A DNA stretch of 33,665 nucleotides from Chloroflexi bacterium UBA6622 (GTDB lineage: Bacteria > Chloroflexota > UBA11872): NCBI GenBank assembly GCA_002433065.1, contig DJHK01000036.1:1-33665 (forward strand), read 5' to 3'. Numbering within the stretch: the first letter of the stretch is position 1; each line of letters starts with the position of its first letter. Under the pieces are notes generated by a model. That model was not told where the DNA came from. It made no database searches and saw nothing but the letters and a program-made list of their open reading frames with translations. The position numbers were made by a program, and so were the translations under genes. Of the stretch, positions 21,881 to 29,481 are shown piece by piece.

Positions 21881-22756
21881 CTAAGCAGCGAACTGCAAGA
21901 TTGCCCCGCTCATCAAAACCCATAAAGCGCTTGAGGCCAGGATCCCGCGGTCTTCCAACAACAAGCGCTCTGGCGCTTCACCAACACCTCGAACCTGCAC
22001 CAGGTACACGTATCGGAGCAGTCCGTAGAGAACTATAGGAACCGTCAGCATCATCGAGTGATTCGCGGGCAGGTTAGGCGCGGAGAAGGTGTATAACGTA
22101 TAGCTAATCAACGTGCTTGTAACCGTAATTACTATAAGCGTGCGAAGAAAATCCGGTGTGTAGGTACCGAGAACTGGACGCGAGTTCTGCGCACTGGGCT
22201 GCCCTGCCAACTCTGCCCATCTTTTGCTGACTGCTAGAAATAGAGCGAGCAGAAACGTACAGATATAGAGCCATGGAGAAATTGCAACCGAGATCGCAAG
22301 CGCGCCGCCTGCCGCACGGAGCACAAAACCGACAGAAATGGCCAAAAGGTCTAAAACCACGATGTGCTTCAGCCAACGGGTGTACATAACCTGCAGCAAA
22401 ACATAAGACGTCAGAGCTATGCCCAGTGGCCACGCAAGCACGAAGCCCAACACTGTTGATGTCAGGATCATAAAAAATGCAGCGCCCGTAGCTATCGAGC
22501 GTGAGAGTTGACCAGCTGCAATTGGACGATGCCGCTTCGTAGGATGCTGTTGATCAAGAGCAACATCAATGACATCGTTCAAAACGTAGTGGCCTCCGGA
22601 GATTACTGTGAACAGGAGCATCGCTCCCACAGCCAAAAGAACACTGCCCCCGTCGCGAAATTCAAGTGCAAACAACAACGCCGACAGCACAACAAGGTTT
22701 TTCGACCATTGCCGTGGTCTCGTACTTACCAAAAACACAGCAACGAACCATCGCAT
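21881..22756 (-). CDS. UbiA-family prenyltransferase, decaprenyl-phosphate phosphoribosyltransferase-like
   Basis: This integral membrane enzyme has 291 residues and about eight or nine hydrophobic helices. Typical of the DPPR-synthase branch of UbiA are RPRQWSKNLVVLSALLF at the start, the first Asp-rich motif NDVIDVALDQQHPTKRHRPI near 60-79 and WLKHIVVLDLLAISVGFVLR (second motif region), then ISPWLYICTFLLALFLAVSKRWAEL. In mycobacteria this enzyme attaches phosphoribose from PRPP to decaprenyl phosphate, leading to arabinan wall polymers; related enzymes occur in many phyla. The ATG overlaps the stop of the upstream membrane-protein gene (TGATG), so the two are coupled. The exact substrate is an inference. 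Confidence 0.88.
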   Translation of the reverse strand: MRWFVAVFLVSTRPRQWSKNLVVLSALLFALEFRDGGSVLLAVGAMLLFTVISGGHYVLNDVIDVALDQQHPTKRHRPIAAGQLSRSIATGAAFFMILTSTVLGFVLAWPLGIALTSYVLLQVMYTRWLKHIVVLDLLAISVGFVLRAAGGALAISVAISPWLYICTFLLALFLAVSKRWAELAGQPSAQNSRPVLGTYTPDFLRTLIVITVTSTLISYTLYTFSAPNLPANHSMMLTVPIVLYGLLRYVYLVQVRGVGEAPERLLLEDRGILASSALWVLMSGAILQFAA

Positions 22757-23574
22757 CAGCGGTTAACCCGACGGTCAAGAACCTCGTTCGCCAAACGAAC
22801 GACGCCAGAAAAACATCCCATCAAAAAAACAAGTACTGCTAGCGCTCCCCAAGCGTCTCGAAGGGATGCCCAACTCACCAAGGCGAACACTCCCCAAGCA
22901 GAGCCGGCCAGCCCCAAAAGAATCAAGGGAAATACCACTGTCACCGCAATTAACGTGTAGCCACTTGATGACGAGGAATCGCGAACCCCTGCAGGACCTG
23001 CTCGAAGAAACGCGCGGCGGCTAGCCCTATCGAGATGATAGCCAGCCGTAAACCAGAACACGCCAAAAACCAGAGGAGAACCGACCCACATGGCCACTCG
23101 AACGTCGGTCGAAACAGCTACTCGTGGATCATCCGGTGCAGGCAGGGTCGACCACGGCGCACTGAGGGTAAGAACATCCTGAATGGATTGCAGAATTCCT
23201 CCAGACCACGGAATCACTGTCGTCAACACGGCCCATACAACAGCACCGCCAAAAAGAATTAAGGCCAGCGTCACAGCAACTTCACGCCGGGTTCCTTCAA
23301 TACGCTCAAGGTTCGCCCGGATCACGTCAAACGTTTCTGACAGTGTGAGCGGACGGTCTGAGTCCTCCTCTTTACTTGGTGCGCCCGGCATGCCTGACGA
23401 AAACGTTTGATCATCAGCCACTGAGCTAGACCCTACGTCTGGTTCAGAGCCCGAGCTGCTGCTAGCCTCAAGAGTGTTGAGTCGATTACTGTCTGACTCT
23501 TCAGTGGGGCGTGACTTTTCCTCAAGCGACTGCCGAGGGCGCGGCGGTCGTGGTCGACGATCGATAGTGCCCAC
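22756..23574 (-). CDS. hypothetical membrane protein with disordered N-terminus
   Basis: This is a 272-residue protein of unknown function. Residues 1-75 are polar, rich in Ser, Pro, Glu and Arg, and probably disordered. A short amphipathic helix follows (about 77-98, TFDVIRANLERIEGTRREV). Then come about four membrane segments (about 100-120, 160-178, 208-230, 238-258). It ends with a basic tail (EVLDRRVNR). It is translationally coupled to the UbiA-type gene, so a role in the same envelope pathway is plausible. The start at GTG 23574 is not well supported, since the ribosome binding site would be too close. Confidence 0.75.
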   Translation of the reverse strand: MGTIDRRPRPPRPRQSLEEKSRPTEESDSNRLNTLEASSSSGSEPDVGSSSVADDQTFSSGMPGAPSKEEDSDRPLTLSETFDVIRANLERIEGTRREVAVTLALILFGGAVVWAVLTTVIPWSGGILQSIQDVLTLSAPWSTLPAPDDPRVAVSTDVRVAMWVGSPLVFGVFWFTAGYHLDRASRRAFLRAGPAGVRDSSSSSGYTLIAVTVVFPLILLGLAGSAWGVFALVSWASLRDAWGALAVLVFLMGCFSGVVRLANEVLDRRVNR

Positions 23575-23639
23575 CTCTTAGTCGGTTATGTCCACCTGCG
23601 GATTCTACGGGCCAACCGCCTATTTAAGGAGCGGTTTTT

Positions 23640-24293
23640 ATGAACGGGAACCATCGTTCGGCTCTCATCGACACGCTCGACCCCGACCTTTGGGTTCAGA
23701 CACATCGGGCAACCTACAACCGGATGGCTGCTGACTATACCCGTCGGATCGACGATTACGCAGCGTCTGAAGAAGCCGAACGTTTTGTTCGAATGACGGC
23801 AACGTCCCCTGTCCACGAACCCTCCATCCTGGACGCTGGGTGCGGACCCGGTCGCGATGCGTGCCTCTTAAAGCTTGCTGGCGCCCGTATTACCGGTCTT
23901 GAGTTATCCGAAGCAATGCTCTACGAAGCTCAACTTCTTGATAACGAGCAACTCTGTCAGGGCGATGTCCGACAACTCCCCTTACGTTCCGATGCTTTTG
24001 ACGGTGTCTGGTGTTTTGCCGTGCTAGGACATCTCCCGCCAGTGTCTGTTCCATCAGTCCTAGCCGAGTTTCGTCGAGTTGTCGGTAACGGTTGGCTGTA
24101 CATCGTGGTTCGTGAGGGCACAGGGGTTCGCCGCACCGCATGGGAGGAGACGCTGCCCCGGTACTTCACCGACTTTACACTTACGGGGCTTACGCAACAG
24201 CTTTACGGGGCCAACTTCTCGATTAAGGAAAGAGGCGTGTGGTCGGGGCCTGATTCCCACCACTGGTTACATGTAATCGCACAAGGAACCTGA
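23640..24293 (+). CDS. class I SAM-dependent methyltransferase
   Basis: This 217-residue protein has the Methyltransf_11-type fold. Motif I is ILDAGCGPGRDACLL near 63-77, the acidic residue closing strand 2 is in GLELSEAMLYEA, motif II is in LCQGDVRQLPLRSDAFDGVWC near 103-123, followed by AVLGHLPP and EFRRVVGNGWLYIVV. Its substrate cannot be told. ATG 23640 has AAGGAG nine bases upstream. It is divergent from the membrane-protein/UbiA pair and convergent with the next gene, so it is probably a single transcription unit. Confidence 0.92.
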   Translation: MNGNHRSALIDTLDPDLWVQTHRATYNRMAADYTRRIDDYAASEEAERFVRMTATSPVHEPSILDAGCGPGRDACLLKLAGARITGLELSEAMLYEAQLLDNEQLCQGDVRQLPLRSDAFDGVWCFAVLGHLPPVSVPSVLAEFRRVVGNGWLYIVVREGTGVRRTAWEETLPRYFTDFTLTGLTQQLYGANFSIKERGVWSGPDSHHWLHVIAQGT

Positions 24294-24299
24294 CGACGC

Positions 24300-24971
24300 T
24301 CAATCGTTAAGCCACGCTTCATCTGGCGCCTCACGCTGCCTACCTCCGGCGGCAGCATTTCGATCGATCGCCTGAGTCGCCTCAATCAAAAATTCCCGAA
24401 GCTCCTCCAAGTGTCCTGAGATCGCCTGTTCCGCCTCGGCTTGGCCGACAGGCGCCGCAATCAGAGCAGAGCCTTCAGACCGGAAGGTCACCGGCGAGCG
24501 GGTCACACGTCGGCCAATGGCAGCGATGTCCGAAAGCCAAACACGGCGCGCCTGAAGCGAGGTGGAAATGACTGGATCAAGAAAGGCTAAGCGTCCGGCA
24601 AGCTCCCGATTGCCAGGATGAGCTCGAACTCGTGGTGGCAACCGGAGGTCGAATGCTTCCGCTAGCCAGTACCCTGCCTGCTCGACGCTATCAGCCATAT
24701 GCCTCAGTGCTGAGCCTGCGTACAAATCAAAATCTGCAGCGACAGGGTCCGCCGTCATAGCCTTTTCAGCCGCTACAGTCGCTAGCCGATAGTGGCCAAT
24801 TGCTGCCCATGCGCTATCAGACTCTCTTGTCCGTGGATCTCTCGTGTACGCCTCTAGGCGCGGGCGTGCAAACTCCAAATCAGGCGACGCGGCACTGCAC
24901 ATAGGCCGTTCCAATGCGGCCATGTCGGGTTTTTCCACTCGCTCATGGCCAAACTTTGAGGCGTCCGTCAC
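24300..24971 (-). CDS. hypothetical protein
   Basis: This is a 223-residue protein that I do not recognise. It is rich in Ala, Arg and Glu and mostly helical, without signal peptide or membrane segment. One central helix pair (DFDLYAGSALRHMADSVEQAGYWLAEAFDL) and a C-terminal helix (AEQAISGHLEELREFLIEATQAI) stand out. The start is GTG 24971 with GAGGAGGC just upstream. It diverges from the T-box-cysE unit, whose promoter lies about 45 bases away. Codon use looks like that of its neighbours. Confidence 0.72.
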   Translation of the reverse strand: MTDASKFGHERVEKPDMAALERPMCSAASPDLEFARPRLEAYTRDPRTRESDSAWAAIGHYRLATVAAEKAMTADPVAADFDLYAGSALRHMADSVEQAGYWLAEAFDLRLPPRVRAHPGNRELAGRLAFLDPVISTSLQARRVWLSDIAAIGRRVTRSPVTFRSEGSALIAAPVGQAEAEQAISGHLEELREFLIEATQAIDRNAAAGGRQREAPDEAWLND

Positions 24972-25016
24972 AAAGCCTCCTCAAGACTGTTGCCCCTGTA
25001 AGCAACCAGAATTCTT

Positions 25017-25046
25017 TTGACACACAGGGCTCAAAGATCGTAACAA
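25017..25046 (+). promoter_or_regulatory. putative promoter of the T-box-cysE unit
   Basis: A consensus TTGACA -35 box (25017-25022) is followed after 18 bases by TAACAA (25041-25046), a weaker -10 box. Transcription would start near 25053, just before stem I of the T-box. Confidence 0.5.
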
Positions 25047-25054
25047 CAGACACA

Positions 25055-25319
25055 ATTTAAGCTGAATAGCTACGAACGAGCAGAGTACCCGCGATGGCGG
25101 CGTCCAGCGAACCGGCAGTAGGTGAAAGGCCCGGTACGACGCGCGCGGCGAAGTGCGCTCGGGAGCTGCGTGGCTGAATCATAGGCATAGGCCACGCCGG
25201 TCGGCCCTCGTTATCGGGTCAGGGTGTGCGAGCACCCATCGAGGTTACTGTGCGCAAGGCAGTGACGAACGAAGGTGGAATCACGACAAAACCCGTCCTT
25301 CGAAAAAGGAGTGAGTTTT
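25055..25319 (+). promoter_or_regulatory. T-box riboswitch (tRNA-Cys responsive), translational type
   Basis: The leader has the T-box parts in order. The stem I base is GAGC (25078-25081) with GCTC (25157-25160). Above it is a specifier loop with AGTA on one side (25084-25087) and GAAG plus the codon TGC (25154-25156) on the other, closed by CCGCG/CGCGG. The distal part contains AGCGAACCGG and GGTGAAAGG. A hairpin GTTACTG/CAGTGAC forms stem III. The T-box proper is GAAGGTGGAATCACG (25271-25285). TGC is a cysteine codon, and TGGA can pair with the UCCA end expected of tRNA-Cys. CGAAGG (25270-25275) can pair with CCTTCG (25297-25302). Alternatively TCCTT pairs with AAGGA of the cysE ribosome binding site (25306-25310). 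No T-run follows, so control of translation is inferred. Confidence 0.85.
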
Positions 25320-25991
25320 GTGTCTAAGCAGGGAAGCAACCCCCAAAAGAACGTTCCGGTGAAAGGCCCAAATACAACGGGGGACCGATCAACAAAAAAG
25401 CGATGGCCTGACTGGATTCAGGTTGTCTTAGACAAAGATCCTGCAGCACGTAATGTTGTCGAGGTTCTCCTCTATCCAAGCGTCCACGCGGTGTTCTTTC
25501 ATAGAATCGCGCACTGGCTATACCGGCGTCGGATTGCCGTACTACCACGCCTGATAAGCCAAATTGCTCGATTCCTGACAGGCGGAATTGAGATCCATCC
25601 AGGGGCATCCATTGGACGGCGCTTCTTCATTGATCATGGTTCCGGTGTCGTAATCGGTGAAACAACCGAAATCGGGAATGACGTCATGCTTTACCACCAA
25701 GTCACCCTTGGAGCGACCGGGTGGTGGCGGACCGAGGATGGCCGGACGAAACGGCACCCAACAATCGAGGACAACGTCGTAATCGCATCGGGCGCAAACA
25801 TCCTTGGTCCCGTGATCATCGGAGCACGCAGCAAGATTGGTGCATTAGCGTTGGTGAGCGAAGACGTACCCCCTGACTCTGTGGTTGTCGGTCCGCGCGC
25901 CCGCTTGCTCTCCGCCAATGCGCCTTCTGGCGACTCTCGTCCACTGTCCCAACTTGGTGATAAAGCAGGCGAACGCGACTACACGATCTAG
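25320..25991 (+). CDS. cysE: serine O-acetyltransferase
   Basis: CysE acetylates serine with acetyl-CoA, the first step of cysteine synthesis. The 223-residue protein has a short N-terminal helical region (DPAARNVVEVLLYPSVHAVFFHRIAHWLY) and the left-handed beta-helix of hexapeptide repeats: GGIEIHPGASIGRRFFIDHG, VVIGETTEIGNDVMLYHQVTLG, KRHPTIEDNVVIASGANILG and KIGALALVSEDVPP. The His of HPGASIG and of DHGSG are the expected active-site residues. GTG 25320 is chosen because AAGGAG (25306-25311) lies eight bases upstream; earlier in-frame GTGs fall inside the T-box. No cysK follows; proS comes 49 bases later and may be cotranscribed. Confidence 0.95.
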   Translation: MSKQGSNPQKNVPVKGPNTTGDRSTKKRWPDWIQVVLDKDPAARNVVEVLLYPSVHAVFFHRIAHWLYRRRIAVLPRLISQIARFLTGGIEIHPGASIGRRFFIDHGSGVVIGETTEIGNDVMLYHQVTLGATGWWRTEDGRTKRHPTIEDNVVIASGANILGPVIIGARSKIGALALVSEDVPPDSVVVGPRARLLSANAPSGDSRPLSQLGDKAGERDYTI

Positions 25992-26040
25992 CCTCAGCGA
26001 TACACTAGGCCAGCAAATCTTTCCGGACTGCTCAACACCT

Positions 26041-27786
26041 ATGCAGCGCATGTCACGGCTTTTTGTCCGTACGCTCCGTGATAATCCATCTGAGGCAACC
26101 CTCGTATCCCATCGGCTACTCCTGCGCGGAGGTTATATACGCCCGTTGGGTGCAGGCATCTACAGCATGCTGCCCCTTGCGTGGCGCGTACAGCGGCGTA
26201 TTGAACAAATAATCAGAGAAGAGATGAGCCAGATCGACTGCCAAGAACTTCAAATGCCCTTTGTTCATCCTTCAGATCTCTGGGAGCACACCGGTCGTTT
26301 CGAATCCGTCGGCCCGGAGATGGTTAGGTTTCAGGATCGATGGGACCGCGACATGGTGCTCGCCATGACGCATGAAGAAATTGCGACAGACCTTGGCAAA
26401 TGGTTCGCTTCGTCTTACAGGCAGCTTCCAGTCAGTTTCTATCAGTTTCAGTCGAAGTTTCGAGATGAACCAAGACCAAGAGGCGGCTTGCTTCGAGTAC
26501 GAGAGTTCACGATGAAAGACGCTTACAGCTTCCATCCTGACTTTGAGAGCCTCGATGACACCTACAACCAGTTCGTAGAAGCTTACGTGCGAGCCTTCCG
26601 CCGATGCGGAATCGAGCCAGCGGTCGTGGAATCAGACGCGCTCGCAATGAGCGGGTCTATGGCTCACGAATTCCACTGTCTAACACCTGCAGGTGAAGAC
26701 ACCATTGTCGTAAGCCCCACAGGTACGTACGCAGCGAATATGGAGGTTGCAACTGCGAGAAAACCGGTTTTTGATCATGGCGCTCCGGCGCCATTAACCA
26801 AAGTTGCTACTCCCGGAAAAACGACCATCGAAGAAGTGGCTGCGTTTCTGGATCTTGAGCTCCACCAAACCCTCAAGGCTGTTTTCTACTGGACCGGAGA
26901 CGCGCTTGCGTTTGTCGCAATTCGTGGTGACCTTGCCGTCAACGAAGCAAAGCTTCGTCACCTCCTTGGTGTGCCGGAGATACGTCTCGCAGCAGATCAG
27001 GAGTTAGAAGCAGCTGGAATCGTCGCTGGATACGCGTCACCCATTGGACTCGACAACGTCACAATAGTTGTCGACGACTCCGTTGAGTCCTCGACCAACC
27101 TCGTAGCAGGCGCGAACACGCCGAACTTTCACTTGACGAATGTCAATTACCCTCGGGACTTCCAAGGGACTCTTGTTGGTGACGTGTCACAAGTTCGCCC
27201 GGGAGACTTGCATGTTGAGAGCGGTGAACCCCTGGAGCTTCAAGCTGGAATCGAGATTGGTAACACCTTCAAGCTGGGGACGTTTTACAGCGAAAAGCTC
27301 GACGCGACCTTTCTCGCGGCCGATGGATCGCAACACCCAATCGTCATGGGGTCCTACGGCATAGGTATTGGGCGATTAGCTGCCTCGGTCGTAGAGCGAT
27401 ATCACGATGACGACGGCATCATCTGGCCCTCATCAATAGCCCCCTACGATGTGCACGTGGTCCAGCTTGGAGACAGCGCCGTGGCCACGGGTGCTGATGT
27501 TCTTGCTGGCGAACTCGAAGCATCCGGCCTCTCCGTCTTGCTGGACGACCGGTCCGAGAGTGCCGGCGTCAAGTTTAACGATGCTGATCTGATCGGGATT
27601 CCGCTACGGCTTACCGTCAGCAAGCGAACACTCGCGGCAGAAGCTGTGGAATTCAAGGCCCGCACTGACGAGAACGCAGAAAACATTCCTCGAGATCAAG
27701 TCGTGGCAACCATCAAAAAAGCGCACGCTGATGGAATTGCCGCTCTTACACCGGATGCACCAATCCCAATGCCCTCGCTCGGCTAG
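26041..27786 (+). CDS. proS: proline--tRNA ligase, bacterial type with editing domain
   Basis: ProRS charges tRNA-Pro. The 581-residue product is the long bacterial form. The class II catalytic core has motif 1 around RGGYIRPLGAGIYSMLPLAWRV, motif 2 with FQSKFRDEPRPRGGLLRVREFTMKDAYSF, and motif 3 with GSYGIGIGRLAASVVERYHDD. A YbaK-like editing insertion lies at about 230-385 (KTTIEEVAAFLDLELHQTLKAV, LAFVAIRGDLAVNEAKL, ASPIGLDNVTIVVDDSV), and the anticodon-binding domain is at the C-terminus. Such editing domains clear Ala-tRNA-Pro. The start is ATG 26041 or 26050; no clear ribosome binding site is seen. It lies downstream of cysE, so it may partly share the cysteine T-box control. ProRS is known to mischarge cysteine, which makes the pairing notable but not proof of linkage. 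Confidence 0.97.
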   Translation: MQRMSRLFVRTLRDNPSEATLVSHRLLLRGGYIRPLGAGIYSMLPLAWRVQRRIEQIIREEMSQIDCQELQMPFVHPSDLWEHTGRFESVGPEMVRFQDRWDRDMVLAMTHEEIATDLGKWFASSYRQLPVSFYQFQSKFRDEPRPRGGLLRVREFTMKDAYSFHPDFESLDDTYNQFVEAYVRAFRRCGIEPAVVESDALAMSGSMAHEFHCLTPAGEDTIVVSPTGTYAANMEVATARKPVFDHGAPAPLTKVATPGKTTIEEVAAFLDLELHQTLKAVFYWTGDALAFVAIRGDLAVNEAKLRHLLGVPEIRLAADQELEAAGIVAGYASPIGLDNVTIVVDDSVESSTNLVAGANTPNFHLTNVNYPRDFQGTLVGDVSQVRPGDLHVESGEPLELQAGIEIGNTFKLGTFYSEKLDATFLAADGSQHPIVMGSYGIGIGRLAASVVERYHDDDGIIWPSSIAPYDVHVVQLGDSAVATGADVLAGELEASGLSVLLDDRSESAGVKFNDADLIGIPLRLTVSKRTLAAEAVEFKARTDENAENIPRDQVVATIKKAHADGIAALTPDAPIPMPSLG

Positions 27787-27912
27787 GCGTCAGGCGCCTC
27801 CAGATGATGGCAGACAAAGGAGCAAGCCTTTGCACAGGTCCCCCGACCGCTTAGCGTCACATCCGAGGAATCCTGTAGTTTGAGCACCACAGCAGCCCTC
27901 ACTGGTTAGTCC

Positions 27913-29391
27913 ATGGATCCAAATGGAAAGCCATTGACACGTCGCTCGTTACTAGTTGCGATGGCAGGAGCACTGGGATCAGCCACGCTGGCCAGTTGTG
28001 GTGAGTCATCAAGTACCCCTTCACCACCGGAAGCCCTTAGCGAACGGCTCGCCCGGGACCTGAACAAGGCTCGCGCGGTGTCTCGGACTTCCGTCGAGCG
28101 TCGTCCCCAGCGCCGTAACGCCACGCCACAACCGAACGCACAGCAAAAAATCACTGTGGCAACGCTTCCAAAAGCAGATCTAGGCTGGGGGAACGCTCAG
28201 TTCTTCGGTGCCCTCGTAAATGCTATGGCTACCGCGAGGGAACGTTCCGATCGACGGTACATCTACGAAGACGCCGCGCTAGGTTTTCCCGGTGGCATGT
28301 CAGGTCCCACTACATCTTCGGCCTTCAGTTTTAGCTCCGCCCTTGATTCGGTCGCTGCAGCAGCGCCTGATCTCGTGCTCTATCTCCAAATCGACCACGC
28401 TGATCTTGTCGCCAACGAAAGGCTGATCAATCTTGATCCGTATCTCGTATCAGATGAAGCTTTTGCTTCAACAAGGTTTTGGCCCCACCTCCTTGAACTT
28501 GGTCAACACAGGGGTGTTCAGTACGGAATCCCCGTAGCAGCCTCGCCCAGCGTTTTGTTGTTCAACAGGGAGTTAGCTGTTGAGTTCAACATCAAGCCTC
28601 CAGACCCCAATGCTCTGACCTTCAACGATGAGGTCTTCCTGAAGCTTGTCGGGGATCTGCATATGGCCGATCCCCCTACTGGCGGGATTGGCTCGTTGGG
28701 AATGTTGTCAGTCTTCTCCCCCGAACCAAATAGCAATGGTGACTACTCAGCGTCGCCCGCTCCCTTGAATTTCTTGCTCTCCGCCACGGGAGATCTTCGA
28801 GGGCCCCGCGACGATTTTGCACCGCTACTGTCTGATCCGGCTGTTGAGGCCGCCCGCTTGCTGAGAGCTTGGGTTCAGGATCATCAATTCGCTATCACAG
28901 ATAACCGCTCGCTCTGGCCTTATTTCCAGCAGCAGCGCATAGGTCTCTATGAGACATATCTTGCGTTCGCACCTCTAGATCGCTTCACATCCAGTTTTGG
29001 CTCGATCGACGTCTACCCATTCCCAACCTTGGGCGCTGCCGGGCATCCCGCCTACGCACACCTCCTCGTAGGGGTGCTCGCCGAGGCAAAGAATCCTGAC
29101 CTCGCCTATGACGCGATGCGGTATTTAGCCGAAGGGCTTCGTGCGAATGCTGTGCTCCCGGCCGAACGACTTACCCAAGACGATGTGGTCCGCCGCGTGC
29201 CTGCCCTTCAACCTGAGGGGGGCGCGTTGGTTTACACCCAAATGCTGGAAGCTGTGTATCCCTCCGTGAGTCGACGAGAGTTGGGCATGATTACTAACGG
29301 AATACTCGGTGACATAGTCTTTGGCACGGCTTCCCCAGAACAAGGCATGCGCGATATTGTTGGCCGCCTACGGGAACTGCCAAGCAGCTAG
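27913..29391 (+). CDS. Tat-exported lipoprotein, extracellular solute-binding protein
   Basis: This is a 492-residue solute-binding protein of the ABC type-1 (sugar-binding-like) fold. The N-terminus has a twin-arginine motif (LTRRSLLVAMAGALGSATLASC), and the lipobox LASC gives a predicted lipid-modified Cys near residue 28. A disordered linker follows (about 30-75, Ser/Pro/Arg-rich). The mature part shows ITVATLP, then an APDLVLYLQIDHADLVANERLINLDPYL segment, GIPVAASPSVLLFNRELAVEF, the HPAYAHLLVGVLAEAKNPDLAYDAMRYLAEG hinge region, and a helical C-terminus. The ligand is unknown. No ABC permease or ATPase is nearby, so it must work with components encoded elsewhere or not be a transporter part. 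The start at ATG 27913 lacks an obvious ribosome binding site. Confidence 0.85.
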   Translation: MDPNGKPLTRRSLLVAMAGALGSATLASCGESSSTPSPPEALSERLARDLNKARAVSRTSVERRPQRRNATPQPNAQQKITVATLPKADLGWGNAQFFGALVNAMATARERSDRRYIYEDAALGFPGGMSGPTTSSAFSFSSALDSVAAAAPDLVLYLQIDHADLVANERLINLDPYLVSDEAFASTRFWPHLLELGQHRGVQYGIPVAASPSVLLFNRELAVEFNIKPPDPNALTFNDEVFLKLVGDLHMADPPTGGIGSLGMLSVFSPEPNSNGDYSASPAPLNFLLSATGDLRGPRDDFAPLLSDPAVEAARLLRAWVQDHQFAITDNRSLWPYFQQQRIGLYETYLAFAPLDRFTSSFGSIDVYPFPTLGAAGHPAYAHLLVGVLAEAKNPDLAYDAMRYLAEGLRANAVLPAERLTQDDVVRRVPALQPEGGALVYTQMLEAVYPSVSRRELGMITNGILGDIVFGTASPEQGMRDIVGRLRELPSS

Positions 29392-29410
29392 CTTTGTGTG
29401 GCCATCACTT

Positions 29411-29429
29411 CCGTCTAGACCCTAGACGG
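29411..29429. repeat. 8-bp inverted repeat between lipoprotein gene and pepF
   Basis: CCGTCTAG (29411-29418) and CTAGACGG (29422-29429) form a perfect stem with a 3-base loop, 20 bases after the lipoprotein stop. No T-run follows on either strand, so it is either a processed or stabilising hairpin or a protein site rather than a classic terminator. Confidence 0.5.
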
Positions 29430-29481
29430 GAGACAATGCGATCAACACCCAGAGCCCCACAAATCGGAGCCCAAGTTTTTG

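Noticed and set aside
25055..25319. Reading the T-box as a transcription-terminating type
   Set aside because: No stem followed by a T-run exists before cysE; the competing hairpin covers the ribosome binding site instead.
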